From Streptomyces sp. 1331.2 (lineage in GTDB: Bacteria > Actinomycetota > Actinomycetes > Streptomycetales > Streptomycetaceae), in assembly GCF_900199205.1 (NCBI RefSeq), contig NZ_OBMJ01000001.1:62001-126000 (forward strand): a stretch of DNA of 64,000 bases, read 5' to 3'. This document shows, one piece after another, positions 34,379 to 43,781 of this stretch. Both the position numbers and the translations under genes were made by a program. Positions within the stretch are counted from its first letter, which is position 1. Every line of letters begins with the position of its first letter. Below the pieces are notes generated by a model. It did not search any database, was not told the origin of the DNA, and saw nothing but the letters and a program-made list of their open reading frames with translations.

Positions 34379-34968
34379 ACGAGCAGCACCGGTGCATGAG
34401 CGGATGCCGGTGCGTGAGCGGGTGCCGGTGTCCGGGCGGCACCTGGGCCCGGTCCCGGGGCCGTGTGCGGTGCCCGGTCCCGGGGCCGTGTGCAGTGCCC
34501 GGTCCCGGTGCGTGAGCGGGTGCCGGTGCGTGAGCAGCGCCGGTGCGTGAGCGGGTGCCGGTGTCCGGGCGGCACCTGGGCCCGGTCCCGGGGCCGTGTG
34601 CGGTGCCCGGTCCCGGTGCGTGAGCGGGTGCCGGTGCATGAGCAGCGCCGGTGCGTGAGCGGGTGCCGGTGCGTGAGCAGCGCCGGTGCGTGAGCGGGTG
34701 CCGGTGCGTGAGCAGCGCCGGTGCGTGAGCGGGTGCCGGTGCGTGAGCGGGCGCCGGTGCGTGAGCGGGTGCCGGTGTCCGGGCGGCACCTGGGCCCGGT
34801 CCCGGGGCCGTGTGCGGTGCCCGGTCCCGGTGCGTGAGCGGGTGCCGGTGCATGAGCAGCGCCGGTGCGTGAGCGGGTGCCGGTGCATGAGCAGCGCCGG
34901 TGCGTGAGCGGATGCCGGTGTCCGGGCGGCACCCGGGCCCGGGGCCGTGTGCGGTGGCCGGTCCCGGG
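34379..34968. repeat. Compound tandem repeat of about 590 bp
   Basis: Contiguous 18-bp units (GTGCGTGAGCGGGTGCCG, with GCATGAGCAGCGCCG variants) are organised in larger blocks that each end in a TCCGGGCGGCACCTGGGCCC-type segment, recurring near 34428, 34559, 34776 and 34919. There are no unique spacers. It fills the gap after the synthetase gene. Confidence 0.9.
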
Positions 34969-37900
34969 TCAGCGGGTGGTGCTGCGGCGGCGCCCGCGTT
35001 GGGCGCGCCGGCCGGGGGGTGGGGTGGGGTCGGCGTTCCAGGCGGCGACGGGGTTGCCGAGCCAGCGGGTGGCGCCGGGGACGTTCTCGCCGCGCATGAC
35101 GAGGGAGGCGGGGCCGACGCAGGCGCCGGCGCCCAGGGTGGCGTTGAGCAGGACGATGGAGTGCGGGCCGGTGGTGGAGCCGGCGCCGAGGTGCACGGGG
35201 CCCAGGCGCATGACGCGGTCGTGGAAGAGGTGGGTCTGCAGGACGGTGCCGCGGTTGACGCTGGCGCCGGCTTCGACGGTGACCAGATCGCTCTCGGGCA
35301 GCCAGTGGGTCTCGCACCACACGCCGCGCCCGATGCGGGCGCCGAGGCTGCGCAGCCACACGTTCAGGTAGGGGGTGCCGGTGAGGGTGTGGCCGCCGAA
35401 GGGCATGGCGAGTTCCTCGACGAAGGTGTCGTAGAGCTCGTTGCGCCACACGAAGGTGGACCACAGGGGGTGTTCGGCGGGGCGGAAGCGTCCGACCAGC
35501 AGCCATTTGGCGGCGGTGGTGAGGGCGCAGGCGATGACGGCGGCGCCGATGAGGACGAGGCCGGCGCCGGCCAGGGCGGTGCCCAGGCCGTAGGCGTCGC
35601 GCAGTTCCTGCAGGACGGCGAGGACGAGGTCGCCCAGGAGGGCGGCGAGGATGACGGGCAGCAGCCGGCACGCTTCGACGCCGGCACGCGCCCACATCAG
35701 GCGCCGGGGCGGGTTGTAGGTGCGGGCGTCGGCGCCGCTGTCGGCGACGCGGGGCAGGGCGAAGGCGGGACGGCCGAGCCAGGAGGAGCCTTCGGGGGCG
35801 CCCTGGGGGGCGTCGGACAGGACGCCGACGAGGCAGTTCGCGGGCAGGTGGCGGCCGGGGCCGACGATGCCGGAGTTGCCGACGAAGGAACGGCGTCCGA
35901 TGTGGGCGGGGCCCAGACGCAGCCAGTTGCCGCGCAGTTCGTAGGGGGCGATGAGGGTGTCGTCGGCGAGGAAAGCGCCGTCGTCGACGTGCATGAGGCC
36001 GGGCAGGGCCAGGACGGTGGAGGCTTCGACACGCCGGCCGATGCGGGCGCCGAGCAGGCGCAGCCACACGGGGGTGAACAAGCCGGCGTAGAAGGGGAAC
36101 AGGGTGCGGCGGGCGGTGTCGCTGAGGCGGCTGACGGCCCAGGCACAGAAGGCGACACGGCCGTCGGCGCGGTGGTGGCCGGGCGTCAGGGGCAGGGAGA
36201 ACAGGCGCACGAGCAGCACTATGAGCGCGGCGTGGCACAGCAGGGTGAGAGCGGCGAGGGGAATGGTGGCGGGCAGGAGCTGCAGGAGGGCGTCGGCCAG
36301 GGTGCGGTCGGTGTCGATGAGGGGGTAGACGATGGCCAGGGCCGGCAGGGCGGAGATGACCGGGACGAGGCCCAGGAAGGCGAAAGCGGCACCGTAGGCG
36401 AGGTTCCAGGGATTGCGGGTACGCGCGGCAGGGGCGGGCTCGGCGGGCCAGCAGGCGCCGGGTCGGGCGGCGGGACGGGCCGGGGAGCCGTGCCAGTGCT
36501 CGCCGGCAGGGACGGTGGCGGTGACGCAGGAGCCCGGGGCGATCTCGGCGTGAGCGCCGATACGGGCGCCGGGCATGAGGGTGGCACGGTGGCCGATACG
36601 GGCGCCTTCACCGACGTCGATGCGGCCCAGGTGGAGAGTGTCACCATCGAGCCACCAGCCGGCGATGTCGGCTTCGGGTTCCAGACAGCTGCCGGCACCC
36701 AGGCGGGCGAGGCCGGTGACAGGAGGCAGAGTGTGCAGGCGCACGCCCTCCCCGACCCGGCAACCCAGAGCACGGGCATAGCGCACCGCCCAAGGGGTAC
36801 CGGCGAGCGCCGCGGTAGCAAACAGCGCGGTGTAGCGTTCGGCAGCCCACAGGCGCAGATGGACATGGCCACCACGGGGATGACTGCCAGGGCGGATACC
36901 GGCAGTGAAAACGCGGGCGCCGGCAGCGGCGAGCAGGGTACGGCCGGGGGCACTGTAAAAGAGAACGAGACCGGCAGCAACGGGCCACCAGGAACTGTGC
37001 GGGGCCCAGGAAAGATGGTTACCGGTGAGATTGTCCAAAGCAATGAGCGCCAGGATCCAACGCAGCCCGGCAAGAGTGAACATGGCCAAGAGCAACAGAC
37101 TCTGCCAGACCACGGCAGTACGCGGGATACGCCGCACAGGGCGCCACCGCACACCGCCGGCCGGGTCACCACGCCCAGCCCGCCCGCCAGCAGTGCCAGC
37201 AGCGCCGGCAGTGCCAGCCGTGCCGGCAGTGCCGGCCGTGCCGGGGGGTGCGGGGGTGTCGGCAATGCCGGCCGTGTCGCGGGTGCCGGCGGTGCCGGCG
37301 GTGCCGGCGGTGCCAGGGGTGGTGGGGGGTGCGGTGGTGGGGGTGAGGGTGTCGCGGGTGCCGGCAGTGTCGCGGGTGCCGGCAGTGCCGGCAGTGTCGC
37401 GGGTGCCGGCGGGACCGGCCGTTCCCGCGGTTCCCGCGGTGTCGCGGGTGTCGGGGGTGGTGGGGGGTGCGGTGGTGGGGGTGAGGGTGTCGAGATAGGC
37501 CGCGAGGTCAGCCAGGACCGGGTGGGCATACAGATCGGCGACAGAGACGCCACCGTGACGGGTACGCAGCTCCGACACAAGACGGGCAGCGGTAAGGCTG
37601 GAACCACCGAGAACGAAGAAGTCATCACGGAGACCAGGCGCGCTACCCAACAGCCGCTCCCACTGTCCGGCGAGCAGACCGGCAGTGCCGCCGAAACCGA
37701 GACCGGCCGTTCCCGCAGCTCCCGCGGCGGTGTCAGTGCCGGCGGTGGTGGGGGGTGCGGTGGTGGGGGTGAGGGTGTCGAGATAGGCCGCGAGGTCAGC
37801 CAGGACCGGGTGGGCATACAGATCGGCGACAGAGACGCCACCGTGACGGGTACGCAGCTCCGAGACAAGACGGGCAGCGGTAAGGCTGGAACCACCGAGG

Positions 37901-39747
37901 ACGAAAAAGTCATCACGGAGACCGGGCGCGCTACCCAGCAGCCGCTCCCACTGCGCGGCGAGCAGACCGGCAGTACCGCCGAAACCGAGACCAGCCGTTC
38001 CCGCAGCTCCCGCGGCGGTGGCGGGGCCGGCGGTTCCCGCGGTTCCGCCGAGGCCGGGACCGGCCGTTCCCGCAGTTCCGGCGGCGGTGGCGGTGCCGCC
38101 GAGGCCGGGACCGGCCGTTCCCGCAGTGCCGGCGGTGCCGCCGAGGCCGGTGGTTCCCGCGGTGCCGTCGAGGCCGGGGCCGGTGGCGGTTCCGGCGGTG
38201 GTGGTGGTGGTGGCGGCGGGGCCGGTGGTGGTGGTCAGGGGCCAGGGCAGAGCGGCGCGGTCGACTTTGCCGGAGGTGCGGGTGGGCAGGGAGTCGACGA
38301 GGGCGAGGACCGGGACCAGCGGGGCGGGCAGCTGTTCGAGGAGGTGGCGGCGGGCGGCGGCGAGGTCGGGGGTGGTGTGGGGGCGGGCGACGAGGTAGCC
38401 GACGAGCAGGTCGGCGCCGGCGGGGGTCTTGCGCACGGCGGCGGCCGCGGCCCGGATACCGGGCAGGGCCTGCAGGGCAGCGTCGATCTCGCCGAGCTCG
38501 ATACGCCGGCCGCCGAGTTTGACCTGGTCGTCGGCACGGCCGAGGAAGACCAGGCCTTCGGGGTCGTTACGCACCAGGTCGCCGCTGCGGTAGACGCGCG
38601 GTGAGGACAGGGCAGGGTGGGCGCTGAACTTCTCGGCGTCCTTGACGGGGTCGAGGTAGCGGGCGGTACCGACGCCGGTGATCAGCAGTTCACCACTGCC
38701 GTACCAGGGCACGGGGTTTCCGGCCGGGTCCACGACGGCGATCTCCCAGCCGTCCAGAGGGGCACCGATGCGCACAGGACGGCCGGGCAACAGACGGGCG
38801 GCAGTGGCGACGACAGTGGTCTCGGTAGGACCGTAGGTATTCCAGAACTCGCGGCCGCCGATGGCCAGACGCTCGACGAGTTCGGCCGGGCAGGCTTCAC
38901 CGCCGACAATGATCAGGCGCACCGCCTCCAGGCATTCCTGCGGCCACAAGGCGAGCAGGGTAGGAACGGTGGACACCGCCGTGATACGCCGCTCCACCAG
39001 CCAGGGGCCGAGATCGCTGCCGGCTTTGACGAGAGAGCGCGGGGCAGGCACAAGGCAGGCGCCGTGACGCCACGCCAGCCACATCTCCTCACACGAGGCA
39101 TCGAAAGCCACCGACAAACCGGCCAGGACACGATCACCGGGACCCAAGGGGCGATGGCGCAGGAAAAGACGGGCCTCGGCATCGACGAAAGCAGCAGCGG
39201 CACGGTGAGTCACCGCGACACCCTTGGGACGGCCGGTCGTACCGGAAGTGAAGATGATCCAGGCATCGTCAGAGGGCGCAGGCCACGCCGGGCGCCCACC
39301 CGGGCGAGCGCACCCCGCATCCAGGACAGCGTCCGCGCCCAGGACAGCACACACACCGGCATCCCGCCAGATCATCTCCGCGCGCTCGTCGGGATCCTCG
39401 GCATCCACCGGAACGTAAGCAGCGCCGCAGCGCAACACGGCAAGGATCGCGACGTACAGGCCGGCCGTACCCGAAGGGATACGCACACCCACGCGGTCAC
39501 CACAACCGATACCACGGGCGGCAAGCGAAGCGGCCAGGACATCGACCCGGCGGAGCAGAGCACGATAGTCCAGCACAGTGTCACCGGTATCGAGCGCGAG
39601 CGCATCGGGATGGGCGTCAGCAGTAGCAGCGATGACATCGAACAAGCTACGCGGATGCGCAGGCCGCGACAACGGCCAGCCCGCCACCTGACCCGGACAC
39701 GGGCGGTCCAACGTGCCCGGACCCGACAAGTCGTCACGTGCGTCCAT
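34969..39747 (-). CDS. Pls/PosA-type non-ribosomal peptide synthetase with tandem carrier domains
   Basis: The 1592-aa protein starts at ATG 39747 (GAGGGAA upstream). Adenylation domain, about residues 30-530: A3 IIFTSGTTGRPKGVAVTH, A5 NTYGPTETTV, A7 YRSGDLV, A8 GRADDQVKLGGRRIELGEID, A10 SGKVDRAALP. Two carrier domains (about 585-665 and 680-755), each with DDFFVLGGSSLTAARLV, are nearly identical. A long TAG/RDT repeat linker (to about 860) leads into a terminal membrane domain with several spans and hexapeptide (left-handed helix) repeats, e.g. RIGHRATLMPGARIGAHAEI. This is the layout of Pls/PosA synthetases, related to epsilon-poly-lysine synthetase. It would activate one amino acid and polymerise or transfer it at the membrane; the monomer cannot be read reliably. 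No other module lies nearby. Confidence 0.88.
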   Translation of the reverse strand: MDARDDLSGPGTLDRPCPGQVAGWPLSRPAHPRSLFDVIAATADAHPDALALDTGDTVLDYRALLRRVDVLAASLAARGIGCGDRVGVRIPSGTAGLYVAILAVLRCGAAYVPVDAEDPDERAEMIWRDAGVCAVLGADAVLDAGCARPGGRPAWPAPSDDAWIIFTSGTTGRPKGVAVTHRAAAAFVDAEARLFLRHRPLGPGDRVLAGLSVAFDASCEEMWLAWRHGACLVPAPRSLVKAGSDLGPWLVERRITAVSTVPTLLALWPQECLEAVRLIIVGGEACPAELVERLAIGGREFWNTYGPTETTVVATAARLLPGRPVRIGAPLDGWEIAVVDPAGNPVPWYGSGELLITGVGTARYLDPVKDAEKFSAHPALSSPRVYRSGDLVRNDPEGLVFLGRADDQVKLGGRRIELGEIDAALQALPGIRAAAAAVRKTPAGADLLVGYLVARPHTTPDLAAARRHLLEQLPAPLVPVLALVDSLPTRTSGKVDRAALPWPLTTTTGPAATTTTTAGTATGPGLDGTAGTTGLGGTAGTAGTAGPGLGGTATAAGTAGTAGPGLGGTAGTAGPATAAGAAGTAGLGFGGTAGLLAAQWERLLGSAPGLRDDFFVLGGSSLTAARLVSELRTRHGGVSVADLYAHPVLADLAAYLDTLTPTTAPPTTAGTDTAAGAAGTAGLGFGGTAGLLAGQWERLLGSAPGLRDDFFVLGGSSLTAARLVSELRTRHGGVSVADLYAHPVLADLAAYLDTLTPTTAPPTTPDTRDTAGTAGTAGPAGTRDTAGTAGTRDTAGTRDTLTPTTAPPTTPGTAGTAGTAGTRDTAGIADTPAPPGTAGTAGTAGTAGAAGTAGGRAGRGDPAGGVRWRPVRRIPRTAVVWQSLLLLAMFTLAGLRWILALIALDNLTGNHLSWAPHSSWWPVAAGLVLFYSAPGRTLLAAAGARVFTAGIRPGSHPRGGHVHLRLWAAERYTALFATAALAGTPWAVRYARALGCRVGEGVRLHTLPPVTGLARLGAGSCLEPEADIAGWWLDGDTLHLGRIDVGEGARIGHRATLMPGARIGAHAEIAPGSCVTATVPAGEHWHGSPARPAARPGACWPAEPAPAARTRNPWNLAYGAAFAFLGLVPVISALPALAIVYPLIDTDRTLADALLQLLPATIPLAALTLLCHAALIVLLVRLFSLPLTPGHHRADGRVAFCAWAVSRLSDTARRTLFPFYAGLFTPVWLRLLGARIGRRVEASTVLALPGLMHVDDGAFLADDTLIAPYELRGNWLRLGPAHIGRRSFVGNSGIVGPGRHLPANCLVGVLSDAPQGAPEGSSWLGRPAFALPRVADSGADARTYNPPRRLMWARAGVEACRLLPVILAALLGDLVLAVLQELRDAYGLGTALAGAGLVLIGAAVIACALTTAAKWLLVGRFRPAEHPLWSTFVWRNELYDTFVEELAMPFGGHTLTGTPYLNVWLRSLGARIGRGVWCETHWLPESDLVTVEAGASVNRGTVLQTHLFHDRVMRLGPVHLGAGSTTGPHSIVLLNATLGAGACVGPASLVMRGENVPGATRWLGNPVAAWNADPTPPPGRRAQRGRRRSTTR
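37453..38028. repeat. Two tandem 288-bp units encoding the duplicated carrier domain
   Basis: GAGATAGGCCGCGAGGTCAG occurs at 37492 and again at 37780, exactly 288 bp (96 codons) apart. The whole unit is repeated with few differences. Flanking GCCGGCGGTGCC and GTCGCGGGTG runs are shorter repeats of the same linker. Confidence 0.9.
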
Positions 39748-40300
39748 CAGATGGGTTTCCCTCGACTCCGGTCGTACCGACAGCACAGACAGACCGTGAC
39801 AGCAAACGGCACACGCGTCACCGCACGGCAAACGCGCCCACCCACCATGACCCCACCGGTCCTACACCGGATGCAGCCAGCACACGATCACAGACAATTC
39901 TCATGAATCCGCACCGAACAACCCCGACAACAGAACAAACCGAACACCACCCCGGGTACCGCCGATCAAACCCGCCGATGAAGCCCAAACACCCCACCAC
40001 ACGACACCACCCCAGCAAAACAAGGAGGGTGACAAACACCACCGCGCCCGACACACTACCGACCATCAGGGAACAGCAACCCCACCAAAAGACCTCGACC
40101 AGACCACCACACCACCCCGACACCACCCACAAACCCACCACACAACACAACCCACACACCACCGCCAGCCCAACACCCAAACAGAAAACAAGAACACGAC
40201 CACAGACGGAGGGCGGGGAGACGAGGGCATCCCAGGCCCCCCCGGACAGGGGCGGGGGGGCATCCCCGGCGGGCCCGGACGGGAGGCGAGCGCGGTCTAT
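39748..40300. other. A/C-skewed intergenic region upstream of the synthetase
   Basis: From about 39880 to 40200 the upper strand is made almost only of A and C (CACCAC, AACACC runs), with far lower GC than the rest. It contains no frame with normal codon bias. It should include the synthetase promoter, but I see no clear -35/-10. Confidence 0.6.
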
Positions 40301-40770
40301 CCGGTACGTGGCGTACAGGCCGAACCTGCACGCCGCCCGCCTCGCCTGCCACCTGCACGGCGAGCGCCCGGCAGGCGCGGCGCGCAGCCACCCCGGCTGC
40401 CGGGCGACGGTTGTGGACGCTGTCGGAGGAGCGGCCACCCGCCGGCGGGCACGCTGTCCTTCGCCGGACGCTCACCGGTACAGGGCGGCGGCTCGGCCTT
40501 CCACAACCCGCCGGTGCAGGGGAACATGCCCTGCAACGCCCACCTGCTGACGGCCGGGCAGGTCGCCGGCATCGCCGGCCAGGAGACGCGCCCCCTGCGC
40601 GGCGCCGGCCTCGGCCTCACCCGGATCCTCACCAACGGCCACGCCGAGGGCCGCGCCGGACTCGGCCCGGCCCGCTGGGAGAGCCTGCTGCACATCGGCA
40701 GCCTGGACGAGCACCCGCTGCTGACCTTCACCGCCCCCGGCGGCCTGGCGGCCTGGCGTGCGCCGTACCG
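40300..40770 (+). pseudogene. Decayed gene of unknown function
   Basis: Two blocks with coding-like third-position GC lie in different frames: YRPNLHAARLACHLHGERPA (about 40312-40420) and SAFHNPPVQGNMPCNAHLLT, QVAGIAGQETRPLRGAGLGL, RILTNGHAEGRAGLGPARWE with SLLHIGSLDEHPLLTFTA (about 40443-40750). No stop or clean end follows. I do not recognise the family. Confidence 0.4.
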
Positions 40771-40956
40771 GCCGCGCCCTGCGCCCGTTGTCTGCGCCCC
40801 CTGGCCGCGGGCCTGGCCGAGTCCCGCGCCCGGGGCCCGTGGCGCAGTGCCGGCCACCTCGCCGCCCGACCCGGCCACGGCGACGGCGGCGACCGGGTCG
40901 GGCGGCGGGGGGCGGGCGGGTGGGGGCGGCCCGCCCCGCTGTCCGTGTTCTTCCGG

Positions 40957-41343
40957 TCAGTTGAGGAACGGTGCGGGGCCGAAGCGGCCCCAGGCCACGA
41001 AGGCCGCCAGCAGGATGTAGAGCGCGTCCACCGCCACCAGCCGGTACTCCCGGCGCCGTGCCCGTACGACGGCGGCGCCGGCCATCAGCAGCACCAGCCC
41101 GGTGGCGGCCAGCGGGACGAGCACCGGCGCGATACCGCAGACGGCGGGCAGCACCAGCCCCGCCGCCGCCGCGACCTCCACCGCGCCGATGGCCTTCACC
41201 GCGCCCGCGCTGAAGTCCTCGACCCAGCGGCCGCTGCGCCCGGCGGCGGCGATCCTCGCCCTGGGCACGGCCAGCTTGAAGACACCGCCCGCCAGGTAGG
41301 CGGCGGCCAGCGTTGCGGCGACGATCCACAGTGCGAGGTTCAC
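40957..41343 (-). CDS. DoxX-like membrane protein
   Basis: GTG 41343 follows AAGGAGAG and gives 128 aa with four hydrophobic helices: LWIVAATLAAAYLAGGVFKL, AIGAVEVAAAAGLVLPAVCG, LVPLAATGLVLLMAGAAVV and DALYILLAAFVAWG. This is the DoxX family layout, with the conserved GxxKL after helix 1 and GxxExxxA in helix 2. DoxX proteins associate with redox-stress functions. It lies 65 nt downstream of the AhpD-like gene and is probably co-transcribed. Confidence 0.85.
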   Translation of the reverse strand: MNLALWIVAATLAAAYLAGGVFKLAVPRARIAAAGRSGRWVEDFSAGAVKAIGAVEVAAAAGLVLPAVCGIAPVLVPLAATGLVLLMAGAAVVRARRREYRLVAVDALYILLAAFVAWGRFGPAPFLN

Positions 41344-41408
41344 GGGCACTCTCCTTGCAGGCGTACGGGCGTACGGACGTACGGGGCCGGGCGGGCAGCG
41401 GTTGCGGG

Positions 41409-41888
41409 TCAGAGGCTGTGGTGCTGTCCGGGCTGGTAGCCGCCGGCGCGCTGGCGGGTGATGACGTTGCCGCGGTTGAAGGCGTTGATCACCGCGATGA
41501 GGCTCACCAGCGCCGCCAGCTGCTCCTCGTCGTAGTACTTGGCGGCGTTGGCCCACACCTCGTCGCTGACCCCGCCCGCCGCGTCCGCGAGGCGGGTGCC
41601 CTCCTCGGCCAGCTCCAGGGCGGCCCGCTCGGCGTCGGTGAACACCGTCGCCTCGCGCCAGACGGCGACCAGATTCAGCCGGGTGGCGTCCTCGCCGCCG
41701 TGGACGGCGTCCTTGAAGTGCATGTCGACGCAGTAGCCACAGCCGTTGATCTGGCTGGCCCGCAGCTTCACCAGCTCCTGGGTGGCCAGGGGCAGGGTGG
41801 AGGCCAGCAGCGCCTGGTTCGCGGCGATCAGATGCTTGAAGACCTTGCCCATCACGGGGCTGGTGAACGGGTTCAGACGGGCTTCCAT
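41409..41888 (-). CDS. AhpD-like carboxymuconolactone decarboxylase family protein
   Basis: ATG 41888 (GAGGAGC upstream) gives 159 aa. The AhpD core is clear: ELVKLRASQINGCGYCVDMH with redox Cys50 and Cys53 and His57, then AALVSLIAVINAFNRGNVI near the end. Proteins of this type act as thiol-dependent peroxidase partners or alkylhydroperoxidases. In streptomycetes this gene often sits with DoxX and a SigJ-type sigma factor, as it does here: the sigma remnant is encoded divergently. Confidence 0.9.
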   Translation of the reverse strand: MEARLNPFTSPVMGKVFKHLIAANQALLASTLPLATQELVKLRASQINGCGYCVDMHFKDAVHGGEDATRLNLVAVWREATVFTDAERAALELAEEGTRLADAAGGVSDEVWANAAKYYDEEQLAALVSLIAVINAFNRGNVITRQRAGGYQPGQHHSL

Positions 41889-41969
41889 GACGCGCTCCTC
41901 GCTACGTTGTCCGCTGTTGCCCATGAAGACAGGACAACCAAGCGATCTGTGACACCACCCGAATGTGAC

Positions 41970-42180
41970 GTGCGCCACCCACAGCCAGACAGCGCAGGCG
42001 GGGAAGATCCGGCGGAAGGACCAGCAGGGGCTGCGGTGGCTGCGGGGCCGGCAGGGGCGGAGGCGGCGGCCGGGTACCGGCCGCTGCTGTTCTCCATCGC
42101 TCACAAAATGACGGGCTCGGTGGGCGACACCGAGGACCCGGTACAGGACACCTTCCTCAACCTGACCCGCGCCAAGTGGA
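41970..42180 (+). pseudogene. SigJ-type ECF sigma factor, N-terminal remnant
   Basis: After a Gly/Ala-rich start, AAGYRPLLFSIAHKMTGSVG then DTEDPVQDTFLNLTRA is sigma region 2 of the SigJ group (usually YRPLLFSIAYRMTGSVxDAEDIVQE). Region 4 and the C-terminal SnoaL-like domain of this group are missing; the sequence runs into unrelated low-complexity codons ending before the hairpin at 42373. Confidence 0.65.
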
Positions 42181-42372
42181 TCACCCGCCGCCCCGGCGCC
42201 AACCTGCCCGACCCCCAGGAGCGCACCGCCACCGCCATCGCACTCGACATCACCGACGACACCCTCCGAGCCCTGCACCGGCGTCCAACCCCGACAAGCC
42301 CGCCCACCTCGACCCGGCCTCGGACCCCGACCTGCGCCCGCAGCGGCAGCAGGCACGACGGGAGTGACCCGC

Positions 42373-42403
42373 AGTGGGAAGTCGCCCGCGCCGACTTCCC
42401 ACT
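42373..42403. terminator. Hairpin of the GGAAGTCG type
   Basis: AGTGGGAAGTCG (42373-42384) and CGACTTCCCACT (42392-42403) pair perfectly around a 7-nt loop, downstream of the truncated sigma gene. Confidence 0.75.
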
Positions 42404-42583
42404 CCGCGGCGCAGGGCCGCCCGGTGCGCAGGCAGGCCCCGTTCGGGTGAAGCGCCACACGCACGCACAGGACGCGCAGGCCGCGCAGGGTAACCGGTGA
42501 CGGGACATCACGAAGCGCCGCCCGATCCGGCACTGCGCTGCACTGCACCCCCGGCCCCACCCCACACGACCCAGGAGACCGCC

Positions 42584-43015
42584 ATGACCCCCACCACCCG
42601 CACCGCCCGCCGCAAGCCCGTCGTTGCAGCCGCCCTCACCGCCCTCGGGCTCCTGGCCGCAAGCACCGCGGCCGCCATCGCCGACGCCGGCCCCGCCGAC
42701 CGGCCCGACGCCAAGCCCGCCGCGAAGCCGGTCGTCACCGTCCCGGGCGACCCGGCCGTCACCGACGCCTCGTTGCTGGCCGGGCACGTGCAGGTCACCG
42801 GAGACTGGGTCGTGGTAGGCCCGGGCGGCAACGCGGTGGCCACCGTCGACTGCCCCTCCGGCGAGGTACCCACCGGCGGCGGCGGCCAGACCAGCGCCTT
42901 CAAAATCTTCTTCACCGACTCCTACCCGAGCGGCAGCGCCTGGGTCGTACGCGGCACCAACACCAACACCGTCAACGAATCCATCCGCGCCACCGCCGTC
43001 TGCACCACCCCCTGA
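42584..43015 (+). CDS. Secreted protein of unknown function
   Basis: ATG 42584 (CAGGAGACCGCC) gives 143 aa with a Sec signal peptide (VVAAALTALGLLAASTAAAI, cleavage near ADA-GP). The mature part has a beta-rich domain of about 85 residues (VTDASLLAGHVQVTGDWVVV, TVDCPSGEVPTGGGGQTSAF, WVVRGTNTNTVNESIRATAV) with two Cys (TVDCPSG and AVCTTP) that could form a disulfide. No family is recognised. It stands alone. Confidence 0.7.
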   Translation: MTPTTRTARRKPVVAAALTALGLLAASTAAAIADAGPADRPDAKPAAKPVVTVPGDPAVTDASLLAGHVQVTGDWVVVGPGGNAVATVDCPSGEVPTGGGGQTSAFKIFFTDSYPSGSAWVVRGTNTNTVNESIRATAVCTTP

Positions 43016-43781
43016 CACCCCGGCCACCAGACCCCCCGCCGAACCGGCCAACCCGCCGTCCCGGGCAGCGGCCTTCCTCCTCCCCCCATATCCGGCAAGG
43101 ACCTCGACAACCCGGCCAGCCCGGAAGACAACCACGCGACGCGACAGGCCACCGACCGAGACGAAACAGACACCGAACAAACCACCGACACGCCGCAGCA
43201 AGACAGCGATACCGGTGCCCGCAGAGACCGCGCCACCATCCACAACCAACACTTCAACAACACAGAACCGCAGCCCACCCATCCCCCCCCAGCCGGCATC
43301 CCGGGCCGGTGTTACAGCTAGGACAGTGGAACGCCGGCTCTCTGAAAACCGGGCACGACTGGGAAGTAAGTGTTCGCCGTCTACCCGTTCCGTTCGGCCC
43401 GGCCCCGGGGCGGTGTGGACGCAGCTGACCCCCGAGACCCGGTCAGAGGACTTCCCCGCCCACACCACCTACCTCGGTATGCCTGAAGCAGCCCGCTCTG
43501 CCACAGACACTGCAGCGCAAGCCCGAGGACAGGTACCGCCTCCACTTCCTGTCCGTGTTCCGCTTCGACGAGCACGCCCTGGTCACCCCGCACCTGGCCC
43601 GTAGTGTCGGCCACGACTCGCCGCTGATGCACCTGCGGCGCAGCACGGAGGGCGGCCGGGGCGGGCGTTGCAGTGCGGTGACACGGAAGGCGTCATTCCG
43701 TCGACTGTTCGCACTAGGTTCGATCGTGCACGCCGCGCACTGTTCGTGCTCTCACCCGTCCTTGTGCTCAGGAGATCCCGC
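43016..43781. other. Intergenic: A/C-skewed stretch and a gene fragment
   Basis: 43020-43310 is G-poor on the upper strand, like 39.9-40.2 kb. At about 43515-43645 the plus frame YRLHFLSVFRFDEHALVTPH then LARSVGHDSPLMHLRR looks coding and may be the end of a lost regulator, but no start is present. The lipoprotein gene's ribosome site (CAGGAGATC) lies just before 43782. Confidence 0.45.

Noticed and set aside
34379..34968. CRISPR-like array downstream of the synthetase
   Set aside because: The units are contiguous without unique spacers and no cas genes are near.
34969..39747. Full peptide biosynthesis cluster around the synthetase
   Set aside because: No condensation domains, tailoring enzymes, transporters or regulators lie next to it; it is a single Pls-type enzyme.
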